Shown here: piece by piece, positions 1 through 12,200 of the stretch
How positions within the stretch are numbered: position 1 is the first letter of the stretch
Layout: every line of letters begins with the position of its first letter
Source: Dipteris shenzhenensis
Lineage: Eukaryota; Polypodiophyta; Polypodiopsida; Gleicheniales
NCBI GenBank assembly: GCA_047967505.1
Contig: CM106539.1
Reading direction: 5' to 3' (one strand)
Length of the DNA: 64,000 bases
Made by a program: the position numbers and the translations under genes
The notes under the pieces: generated by a model
The model's input: only the letters and a program-made list of their open reading frames with translations
The model's database searches: none
What the model was told of the DNA's origin: nothing

Positions 1-146
1 CATGTATCTTGTTTTTTCGAAGTAATATAATCAGCACTGTATCTTGTGGAAAAAAAAAAAAAAACTCAGGGAAGAAAAATATTAAACTGCAATTCGTCTT
101 TGCTATCCAAGCTGTGAGATCTTGAAAAATATTGTGCCTGTGCACT

Positions 147-262
147 TTCTAATTGGATACAAATGTCAGCTCCAAGGATGATGTCGAATCCATCAGGATG
201 TTCCTCTAGGATGTGGCCAAGTTGTTCACCATTCCCCCATTCAAGCTTTTCGCAAGTAATAC
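147..262 (-). CDS. Methyltransferase exon with motif II (FDIILGADIC)
   Basis: The acceptor is CTATGCAG|GT (263/262) and the first two bases complete a Ser codon from the upstream exon. It reads CEKLEWGNGEQLGHILEEH, then PDGFDIILGADICIQLE. This is the motif II region and the family D-x-x-aromatic site, with Ile in place of the aromatic. The frame stays open to a TGA at 66-68, but the residues after about base 147 no longer resemble the family. I therefore place a donor near AAA|GTGCAC at 146/145; this border is uncertain. The remaining exon or exons lie outside the window. Confidence 0.8.
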
Positions 263-3200
263 CTGCATAGGAACATAATCAAGCCATCAGAGAGAGGAAT
301 CTAGTGCTCTTTGGCCTGCATGTGCCCCAACCATATATGCTGTGGATTGAACTACACAAAATAAGTTACAGTTGATGCATCAGCAAAGCCAATAAAGATG
401 AACCAATACAGTGAAAAGGTTTGATGTAGCATGTACATTGTTATAACAACAAGAGCTCTTCCCATAAGTTTCTGACCTTCATTGGCCCACTCATTTAGAC
501 AAATGATTCTGCTCTAGAATGTGAAAGATCTACCCAGATGTGTTAAAAAATGTTAGCTTATTCAACAATTTGAGGTGTTGCCCTGGGCTTACTTTGTATT
601 TCCTTTTCTTGCTGCACCCAAAATTTGACACTGGAACTGTATATTCTGGCATTGGACTGTGGATAGTAACACTACACTCCAATCTCCAGCATACCTTAAT
701 ATGATCTTGGCATTTACAACCCTTAAAAGTCACAGGGCAGCACCAATTGCCATTCCACACCAAAAAAGCACTGACGTTTTTTATTCTGGCAAATTATTGA
801 TAAAAAAGGAAGCCAAACATAGATATGAAGAGATGTGCTGAACTATAACAAACTGTAAAATAAGATGGGCAAGAGAAGCACCTTCTAGAGACAATCCCTA
901 AGATACAGCAAATACCCTCAAGATGGTGATTCTGTACATCACTTGGTGTGTTGTGAGATCCCCATCTCCCATAAAACTTATCCACTGTGCAGTGTATTGC
1001 AGGCATAATTATTTACAATGTCACATATTTTATAGGTGCTAGGCGTACACACTTGGTAGATGTTTGAACTTTGCTTTCAAATTCAGGAATCAGAAATATA
1101 CAATCTACAGCACTAGGAAATTTTTGACGCATTCCAACTGCAGTTCGATTAGCTGGTCTGTAACCATAGGGTAATCCAAATGGGCTCATCCTTGTGGAAG
1201 CCTATTTTCTATCAGTACAGACAAAGTCTAGAAAACGGAACGACTTTGTTCCATGTGTTTTGCCACAATGGTACATATGCTCTTCGCATATCCTCAGGTG
1301 TTTCACTAAGTGTCTGACCATCCAAGATGATCATCACTACTTGATCCAAAGTCAATCCTTCTTGCATCAAACACTATAAACTAAACATGATTGATAAACC
1401 ACATGTCTTTGTCTAGCACCACATGGATTCACAATTTGGTAGCCCATGCACACAACACATCCTATTTATAAACTACTAGGCAACTTTTGAAGCACTGATT
1501 GTTTCCTATGTTGGAGTGAATTTAGCCACCTTTGTTAGGCAATTATCCACCACAAGAATGGAATCATGTCTCCCTTATGATTCAACAATTACATCCATAA
1601 GGATTCTCTCCAATCTACATCATGGTATTTCCAATGGTTGTTGTAACCGGCCTTTGGGAACCCCAACGGGCGGTGAGCAATTAATAACCAGCAAATACCA
1701 TAATTTCAGCCACTTAGAGAATTGTTACAGCCAACCAGAAAATAATAACAGCCAAACAAAATAATTGCCCCTTTCGGTATTTCTTTATCTTTTATTCAGA
1801 AGGCATTCAAATACAAGAAAGCACCGTAGTGCATCAGCCCACAGACAACCAACTGAATAATCCGTTCATAGGCACTTCCGTCCTGCTATGCAATCACAGA
1901 AAAGGCATCCCAGTCCAGTGCAACATGCCACAGTGGCCCTTCTTCCGAATCTGGCTGAGGGTTCTAACTTGGCAGCTCTGAGACCCACTAGGGGAGCCCT
2001 AGTTGGAGACAAATCAGCCCAATCTGCATTGGTAGCTCTGAATACCCGTCAAGGTAGTCCTAGCAAGACAGAGGCCAGCAAAACAACCACACCTGGCTGT
2101 TTCTGGCAAACAAAAAGGCTAGCTGCACAAAGCAAAAGGATTTGAAGGTTCTGAGGCAGTAGGAAAGCTCTCGGAAAGCAATTAACCGATCGGAAAGCTC
2201 GAGAAACCCTGGGAAATCAGAAAACATGGAAAAACGAAATTCCTTGGCAAGATCTCTGGCACCCCAGTAGGTGAAAATCAGCAAAAGCAACCTTGGAAAA
2301 CTTGCTGAAGAGAATCGCCAAGAAGTAAATTGAGTTGCCTCGAAGCTCCAAACTGCCTAGAAAAGTGCGGTTTGATAGGCACCTGGCCTGGAAAGCTCCT
2401 AGAAGAAGTGTGAGTCAGATTTGGGCCTCTGGGAAGGCATGAACAGTAGGCATGCAGCAAAAACGAACTAATCTAGAGGATCCTGGCACAAAAACGAAAT
2501 TCAGCCTTGGCAGCCCACTAACAGCCCACAAACTGCCCTGGTAGTAAAAAATCAGCAAGGCGATGTGATAGAACAGCCCTGGAGCACTTTCCTAGCCTGT
2601 GACTTGCCGCTCCCTGTTTTTCTGTGGTCAAGAAAACGTGGCTATGTTTAGCAAAAGGGATTTTTACGCCTCTCTAACCTTCAGTCCCTTGTCTTGGCCC
2701 ATGGAATTAATTGCACTAAAGTGTCCTTTAAAAAGCTCAGTCCACTGTAAATTCCTAAAAACTAGAAATTCACGTCCGCGTGACAGACCACCCTCTTGAA
2801 ACACAGCAAACGTCCTCGTTTGCACCGACTTCTCAGAGCAAAAACACTGCAGTCATGCAAAAATAAGCATCTGCTCATCAAGAACCGAAACATCATGGAC
2901 AGAATGGCAAAACCGGGAACAACAGGAACGGGATCAACAGGAATGGGATCAGCAGGAACGTGAGCCGTAGGAACAAAGAAAGCAGGAATAGGCACATCAC
3001 ATCAAAATATCAGCCTTCTTCTTTTTGCAATCTTTCACAAAATGTCTTGGCTCCTCGCAGTAGAAGCACTTCCTCTCTTTCTCTCTCTTTTTCTAGTTGC
3101 CTTCATCTAAAGAGTCCTCTCCGTCATTAGATTTGGGCTAGCCTTTGCCAAGCTTGCTCTTGCCTTTGCTCCCGTCTTGTGCTATTAGGGCCTTGTATCC

Positions 3201-6200
3201 CTATTCGTACTGTTGTACTTCTTTTCCCAAGCTTGCTACAGCAATACTGGAACCAGCTCATTGGCACCACCCTACGCCCTACAATCATTGTAGTCACAAA
3301 ACTAGTATAGCTCTAGGGGAGCATTCCCAGCAACAGCCTTGCTATCCTAGTCGTGCTCGTCCTTTGACCAACTAACGCTAGCTGATCCCGCACCAGCTTC
3401 AACTTGGTGATGTGTTCCTGTACCGATTCCCCTTCATCCATCCTCATGCCGTACAACTCTGTCTCAAGGTCCAAGATTCTCGCCTCATTGTCGAGCTCAT
3501 ACATATCCCTCAATGTCATCTAGGCCTTGAAAGAAGTGTCCGTCAATTGAATATGAAGCAACACCATATCCACTGTCGTTCCCAAAATGATAGCCAAGGC
3601 TTTCGCATCCCGGATTTGCCATGCTCTCACTAATACAACATCCGTTGGCATTATCACCGCCGCTGATGATGATGTGGCTGGAGTAGTTACGGTGGCTTGA
3701 GGTATCAGCTCCGTCAACGTTAGAAAGGTAGGCGAACAAAAGTGCTGAAAAGTCTTACAATCCCCTTCCATATGATTCTCGCCTGTCTGCAATCTCAAAG
3801 GCAGTGCTGTATTGTCTCCAAAGCAGAAAGGCAGCGAGAACAAGAAGGGTCAGCTCCGAACCTGGATCTCCAATGGTTTACTGCTGTCCCACCATGAATA
3901 GAAAGCCAAAAGAAGAGAGTGATTTTTCTATTCCGGTGGGATTTCCAGAGTCTCTGCCAAAAAAATTTCTGCAAGTCAGCAGGAATTTGAAAGTTCTCCC
4001 AATGATGAGCTCTGGTGGGCCATTAGAGTGCATTGAATGGCAGGTGCATGGGTCATAGGCTAGAGGTAGATCTAACTAGGAAGATGAAACTTGAGTGATC
4101 TCAAGGGACATTAATGAAGGGGTTACCTCCTTCATTGTGAGATCATACGCAACATTCTCTCGACCACCTTGCATTCATCCGCCTTTCACTAACACATACT
4201 CTCACGAGGAAGCTCTTCCCCCATTGGAGGGCCCAATCAGTGGCAAATTTCTAGATGAATTGCATAGATTTGCATTCTCACAAATCTGGAACTTCACAAT
4301 GTGTGTGTGCGCACGCGCGTACACGGGCGCATGCGCATGTACACATGATTTCTTTTACCGATTGAGCACAAGGCTTCGAGCTCGTTTTCCATCCACTTCC
4401 TCTGGGAAGCAGTTTTGGTTGTTTGGAAGATATGCTTCTATCCTAGAGTATGATCATTTCTTCTCTTGGTGTCGATATTGGGCTCTTTGGTCATTGTATC
4501 ATGCTCGTACCATTCGACTGTATGAGCACTCTACAGTGAATGTCTTCCCCTACCTTGGAGCTTCTTTGCTTCGGTCTCTACAGGATGCTCATTCCTTTGG
4601 AGACCTTCCTCAGGCCCACAGTTGGAAGTTTTTTACTATTGTTTTTACTTATGAGTAGTAGCTGTCCCACTCTGTATGGCTATGAATGTAAATTCTTTCT
4701 TAATGCAAAATTTCTTTTACCCCAAAAAAAGAGTGTATACCTATATATATATATGCATGCGCGCGCGCGTGTGTGTGTAAAGCTTAAACAGTGCGCCCTA
4801 GACGTATCTTCAAAATGAGGTAGTTTTTTTATATCTTGACCTCCATTCCAATAATATACAAATGTCTGCCTTATGCACTTGCAAGCAGCCTTTACTTTTT
4901 GAACTTAGTTAGTTGCCAAAACAATTATATTATTAAACATAAAAATAGGTACGTTCCTCAACACAATTCCTTGAAAAATTGTGCTTTCTCTTTCACTGGT
5001 TGATTTGAGATGACTAGTCGATGCATCCCTTCTAAGAGACGTTTTATTTCCTAAAACTCTACGGAAATATTGCTTGATGTGAGACCTTACTTCCATCGTG
5101 ATGGCTGTTACAAGATGACCTTTGGAGTTCAATGTTTCTTTTCAAGACCTGCACATACAACAAGTGCAGTTAGAAAATTTCAAGAAGAATATACTAAATA
5201 AAATACCAAGTTTGAGTTTTCAACTTCTAGAATGGACTATCAAGATTGTGAACGTCTTCAAGACTACCAGCATTTTCCTTAGTTTCATCATCCCTTGATA
5301 TCTTTGCACCATTCATTTTTAAGACTATTCTGAGCTTTTTGAAAATTTTCCACATAAGAGGCGATGATGTTTTCCCACATGCGGTGAAGGGTTGTAGGGT
5401 GGAGACTAAGAAGACTAAGTAGAGCACCTTCAAGGCAACAATGAGGGAATGCCCTAGGGGCCAGGGATAATTGAGTTGGGGTGTGGGGGTGGCAACTACT
5501 CTAAAGTATCGGTTTTGATAAAAGGGGAGCCATAAAGCTTGTGGCAGGAACTCTATGAGAAACTGATGCAGTAGGGACATACCTTAAATGACGAGTCGTA
5601 AGAGAGTGGGAGGCAAAAGCAATGCAGGTTCAGCCTGTTAGAAAAGTAGAGGGAGGTTGCTTGCTTGGGGGCCAATACTCCTATGCATCAGAAGATTCAC
5701 CCTGAGGTCAAAAGATACTTAATGGAAAGCAACTCAAATACATGTCCTTATATCGACATAGAGAGGGAGACTCAGATCTGAAAGAGAACTCGGATGTATA
5801 GTCAAAACATAAATCTGCGGTGACTGGAGGCCCAGTGGTGCCATCAAGATAATCAACTACAATTCATCGAGTGAAAATTGAGCAAAAGAGATTACAATGT
5901 ACATCTACATCCAATAACAGGTTATATAAAAATTAACAACTTATACTGAGCAAAAATGGAACAGAAGATCTTACATTTATAAAAACTCAGCAATTGCTAT
6001 GAGCCTTAAAGGCCAAAAGATTACATCTAGCGACCATAACCATTCAACTATAAGAGTTAACAACAGTGCATACTGAGAGCCTCAAATTGAACAAAAAGAG
6101 ATTACATAAAAACAATTTCTGAGGTAAGGTACCAAAAATGGGCTCTATTTTGCTGCACCCTCTGAAGGAAACTCCTCTTCTGCTACGTGCCTCTGTGATA

Positions 6201-9200
6201 CGCTTCAGTGCTCAAGGCTGAGCAATCCTGCAAAGATATGCTCCGATGTGTATCACAGGCAAAGCTCCCTTTGCTGCACCCCCAATGCTTTCCTACTGCG
6301 GTAGGCCTTCAACTGCAGACATCTGGACTTATCCTACAAGGGCACTCCACGTATGTAGTACTGTTGATGTAGATCCCCAGGTGCACTGCTGCATTCCTGC
6401 CCTCCACAATACAAATTGCTGGTCTGCAGGCTGGAGTGTCCAGAGAAGTGCTTAGTTCTGCAACCCTGTGAATGACTGATGCTCCAAGGGAGGCCTTTAT
6501 GTAGGCCCAGAACTGGCCAACCAGTCTGTCACCCAACTTCGTCTGCCCCTGCTGCCAACCTGGACAGTCTCCTGCCCCAACTGAGTCTGCTGCTGGTGGC
6601 CCGATTTCGTCTGCTGTGCATCACCTGTTGCCGACACCCAACTTGGTCAGCTGTCCTGCCAACCTAGGGCCAGGCCTATAAATGGCCCTAGCCTCTCATT
6701 GTATGCTGCTCCTCTACTGCAGGTCCGGCACCAGCCCCAAGGCCTCATGGATGGCCACATGGCTGGGACTGTTCCAGCCCACAATCTGCTCTAATTGTGG
6801 GCAGACAGTCAACCCTCCACGCTGACCTGGGTGGCCCAGTGGGCTGACATCCATCTACCCACATTCCTATGTAGGAGTCAAGCCCTTGAGCTCTCCTCAC
6901 TTAGGGGCTCACAGGTGGGGCAGTGACCCTATATTCCCAACACAGCAATGATTAAAAGCATATGAAACCAAGCTATGAATTGTTATTTAGAGGCATAAAA
7001 CAATTACAAAGCCTCAATGAGAGATTCAAACAAAGCCGTAAGGGGAATGGAGGATCCAGATATAGTCACATAACTTGTCCCATACTTCACTTGAGTAACG
7101 ATTTCTTTAAAAAACCTATGTGCACGACATATCTCTCAAAATTGCAGAGGGGCAATTCATTAAGAAATTACTAAGCACCAAAGCATGCAAACAAGGGAAA
7201 CAAGTAGTAGGCCTTTGGAAAGGATCCTCTACCATGGGTTTCCAAATTTATTTTTAAATACATTTAAGAGGTCAATATTTTATTTCATCTACATTTCAAT
7301 TGGTCAGTAATTTTCAGTTCATAATTGAGCTCTATGCCCTCCCACATATATGCTCACAAAGTCCATCAGTGCATTTTGAATGTAAATTGTCTTATAATTT
7401 GATCTTCCTACTCAATCATTCACTTCGGACCAATTGAATTTTCTTGCTGTCCATGTGTTCCAGCTTGGAGACATTTTAAGATATGTCCGATTTTTACTGC
7501 TGTGATACTGCTATCACGGCGATGAATATTATTCAATAAAAATATGTGGTTTCCACTCAATGAAATATCTCATTATCAGTGCTATAACTGTCCTTTATAT
7601 TGTTGTATATTAATCGTCCATAGCAAGAAGGTACATGAATCTCAGCAGCAAAAAGTCTTTTCTGGACACAAGCCTTGACATTCATGAGGCCCATAAACTC
7701 ATACTAGTCAGGTTCCCTTCAACACTATAAGACACGGAAAAGGATGATGCCTGTAAAAAACATGTGCTTGAGAGGAGCTAATGCTTCACCTTCAATGTAT
7801 AAATGAAAGTCAGATCTATATGCAACAAGACAGGCCTTTTACAAAATCTTGTGTCTTTGAAAAGATAGCAATGTGCTACATGATTTATATTCGGCATTGA
7901 GCATAGAAAACTTTCAACCCTTTAAGTTTGGTTTTAGGATGGGGTGCATCCCCCCTCTCCAGGACCTTGAATGCACTTAACAGAACCGAATCAATTCTAT
8001 TTTTGATTCTGAAGTCATTCCTGTACCTTAAGAACCCTGTCATTATGATCAGTCATGACGACTTTCTGACAAAATTTCCCACACAGTAGTCCTGTCAAAC
8101 CTGCAGGAATAGAAAAATATCATCACCTTACTGTAAGTCACTGGCCTCGCTTTATTGCACTTACACAAAGACAGATATAACCAGAGCCTTAGTTCAAATG
8201 TACAATAGGAGATACAGTAATTTTTCTCAGAGAACCTCCCACAGACTTGAAAAGCTGAAACAAAGAAGCTTTGCTTAATTTTGATTAATACATCTCCCTT
8301 GTTAGCAAATGGTGGGCAAGTTTGGAACCAGAAGCTCTAAGTAAAACACCAGAGCACGATGCTCTGTAGACATCAGAACAAGGCATAACTTCTGCAGAAT
8401 GTGCTTCTATCTCTTTCATGCAACAAAAAATAATCCAACCACACAAACATTGATAATGTGAGTAAGCTTTAAAGTACAATAAACAGCAATGTCCCTCCTG
8501 TGTCCAGAATAGACCTGATCTTAAGAACACAAGGCTCTAAAAGAGACCAAATAATACTGTGGACTAGCTTTTCCTGTTCACCAACCTAGAAAGCCAAGCT
8601 CAAGCTTTCTGTAAGCAGTCCACCCCATGCTCATTCTGTTTTGCTTCTTCCCCAAAGCTGAGACATATGGAACAAGACTCATTAATTTATCCAAGGAGCT
8701 CACCTTTTTTTAATTTTATTCATAGAATCACTACTGCATATCCTGTTTGTCCAAAGCTCCACTTCCAATGCACCTGCAAATCTTCCAGTTGGGCGCCTCC
8801 CAAGCTCCATTTCCGAAAATTTCTGGTGTACAAACAGCTCGCTTATTACCGTACAGAATCTGTACATCAGCCTGCAATAGGTAGGTTCCTATTGCAGGCA
8901 CGTAGTGTATCTTATTCTTCTCTTTGAGCTTCAATGTAATGGATTAACTTCAGAGTTCAATCATTCTCTTTCATTCTGGAATGAAACTTGGTTTTCAGCC
9001 AGATTCTTTTTTTTCTGCTGAAAAAAGTAAATGCAGTGAAAACAATACACAAGTTCAACTCCATGAGGCACTGATAGGAACGAAGACCTGGCTGCTTGCA
9101 GCCTGCTACTGTAACCTAGGAGTCGGTCCCTGTTACGGAAATTATATTTCTGGTATTTCACGCCCTCTCACGTTTCTTTGGTCACTATGGAGTAGGGCAG

Positions 9201-12200
9201 GGAGGTAAGCCAATGTTACAGCAGCAGGAGCCCGTCCAGCCTTCTCCTCCTCATCCAACCACTTGAGTAGTAATTCGCCTTCACAAGTTCCACCATACAT
9301 GACTTGGATACTAGCTTCATACCAGAGAAAGTGACATTATGTAAGAGCAAGAACATGAAAACTAGCAAGGAAGCAGACTGGAACACTTATGGAGGTGGAC
9401 CCTCGAGGATGGTTGGACGAAGAGATCCAAGGCTTAACATCCCAGTTTGAAGTCTGTACCTTTGTCTGATAGATAGCCCAATAGGTGAAGCCTGATTGGA
9501 AGAAGGTGTGGCAAAAGTATGTAAGAAGACAGATATCAACTTCAACCATTCAAGAAGGACTCCTCTAATGATAGTTCAAGTGAAGAGTGTGCATCCAACA
9601 ATGACTAGTACTTTGGTGGATCCTTTTTGGGGATGGATAACATGTAGCTATGGCTGTAGAATCTTTAGATGTATAATCCAACGTTGGGGGTCTACACCCT
9701 CTTTTTGTATCTTGACCTCTCCCTGCCCATATAGCGTTCTTTAGCCTACATGTATCCAACCATATATGTAATAAAAAAAGAGCAAATTTTTTTTCCAAAC
9801 AAAGGACTTTCATCGAGTATGAAAGAAACACCAAAAGCAAGCTTGTGATGGTAGTACATCATACAAAGTATGAGGAAACAAACGCCCAGTAGGGCAAATA
9901 ACATGCTCATCCAAGAGAGCTAGAGCAATTCATGGTTGAGGCTGGAAATGCGACCTCAACTTGTAGAGGACTCCAAGAAAAATAGGGAGCCACTCCACTC
10001 CCCTAAGGAAAATAGTCCTCCTAGCAGTAGAAGCTGCCCAGTAAGATAGTTGCATGCTCACCCAAATGGCCGTCAAGCTGTGTATAGTATCTATCCATAC
10101 ACTAGCCAAAGTGTGTGAAGGGTGGACCTCGGAGCCATCCAAAGCCTCTATACATCTGAAAGAAAGAGAAAATTGGGGCATACATCGGTTCCACTTTGTC
10201 CTACAAACCACTTTTTACATTTAACAGCATCAAAATCACCAAAAATAGTTTTGAGGAATCTTAAAGCTTCTCCCTGCTCGCAAGCTGCCTCCTTGCCATC
10301 TCGATTCTCCATCCCCCTCATGCCTTCTCCTTCCCCCCCGCGTGCTTCCTTCCCACCACCCTCACCTTCCCTTCCATGCCTTCTCCTCTTCTTCCCTCAT
10401 TTCCCCCTCCATCCTTTCTACTCCCCCCCACCGAGCTGCTTCTCCTCTCGCCCCCCCGTGCCTTCCAGCGTGCCGGCACCTTTTCCAGTCACCTTTTCCT
10501 ACCCATGGCTACCGCTTCTGACATCGAGGTGCTGCGCCTCTGTTGGCTGAAGGCCGGCCTTCAGCCACTTGGCCTCTCGCGCCTTAGGGGTGCTGCTGGG
10601 AGCTATTTGCAGTCGGCTGGCTTGGTAGGCGAGCCCAGTTGGGAGTTCCAGTGTAGCCCGCAACAATTGGGGCTTGTTCGAAGAGCCTAGTTACAGCCCA
10701 CGAAGATGATTTGGGTCTCAAGCAGGCTAGGTCTGTGTTTTGGCTCCACCTCTACCCTTATACCCCTGGATTTATCTCTCAAAGTCTCTTTGGCTCCTTT
10801 TTTGCAGTTCATTGGTTGGCCTTGTATCGACCTCAGAGGGCCAGCCTTGTTCGCTTTGGCTTCCCCCTTGGCTTTGCTTTCTTGGAGATCCCCTCGAGCC
10901 CAAGTCATTCCAATTGCTCAAAGGTTCTCCTTTAGTGATTGGTGTTGGATGCTCGAGCCTCCGTCATTGGCCCCGGGCTTCTTTGGTGGGCTGACCCTTC
11001 CAGCCAGTTTTTTGAAGGACTGGTCTCCCTCCCTTTTTCCTTTTCTGCCCCGTCTTTCCTTTTCAACATCGAAGAGTTTGTGTTTGTTCTTTTGGGGGTT
11101 CGAGTCTTGGCAGTGCCCTTGTTCTGGCAAGATGAGCTCAAATGGCAACATCCTCGACTCCCCAAATTGTTAAGGTGCACCTATCCCCAGAAGACAAACA
11201 ACCGGTAAAAGAAGCGGGCAGGTCTCTTCAAAACAAAGCAATTGTGAGTAGGATACTAGGACTCACACCCACAAGGACACAAGTTCGTAATTGGATTCCA
11301 ACGAGCTTATCATTAGAGGGTGACTCCATCCACCATCTATGGAAGAGGGGCCTTCCTTCCCTAGTTGAGTTCCCTTGACACCACCCAGGCCTTGATGGAG
11401 AAGAGCCCCCTACCCCTTGGGTTCACATCTGATGACATGGAGAAGCCTCACCATGTGCCATGCTTCTCGGTGACGTTCCCCTTCCCAGGGCTCCTGCAAG
11501 AGTACCAATCCATCCTTCACTTCATTGAGAGAGCTTTTGGAACGATGGTGGCGTCGCCACCCCAGACAAAAGCATGAATGGTAGCAGATGATGGGGTCCC
11601 CCACCTCAAGTTGATTGTTGCACACTAGAGACCCTACAGGAGGAGATCTTCCTCGAGACTCTCGATGGTGGAGAGTTTAGGCAGCGCTCACGCACTTCTT
11701 TCGGATCTGGCTCTAACTCCCCGCCCTTGAGCAAGGGCAAGGTTGAGCTCGCCCCGTCGACCCCTCCTCCACGACAGCTAGTTAGCCTTTAGGTCCCCTA
11801 GCATGCAAGACACTGCCTCCGCACACTTTTGGAAATGGGCACCGACTTTCCCTCTGCTCCGCTCCTCGGACTGATTGGTAGGAGGTTGGTCTGCTGAGAC
11901 GCTCACGTTTTCTTACGGCGTATGATTCAATCCTAGTTTTGCCTACCCATGAACAGTGTGTGATTGTTGAGTCAGGAATCGAGAGTGAGAGCGAACTTGC
12001 TGAGGGTCGAGCACAAGACCTGCTGAGGTTGTTGAGGTTCGAGCGCAAGACTTGCTGAGATTGTGAGTGTGAAAGAAGATCAGCGTGCTCTTCTATTTGG
12101 TGCGAGGCTCAGCTTCTGTAGCACGTGATTTGCGTGAAGAAGTTCAGCGCTTGTTCCATTCACTGGTGTGAGGCTCAGCCTTTGTAGCATTTCACTGAGA

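Noticed and set aside
4095-4658. 187-codon ORF as a host gene
   Set aside because: It runs through a gypsy relic, a Z-DNA-type microsatellite and a LINE end. The composition changes at each join, so it is a chance read-through.
10122-11208. Several overlapping plus-strand ORFs of 70-155 codons
   Set aside because: They lie in the C/T-rich LINE 5'UTR, in all three frames, with Pro/Ser/Leu bias expected from composition.
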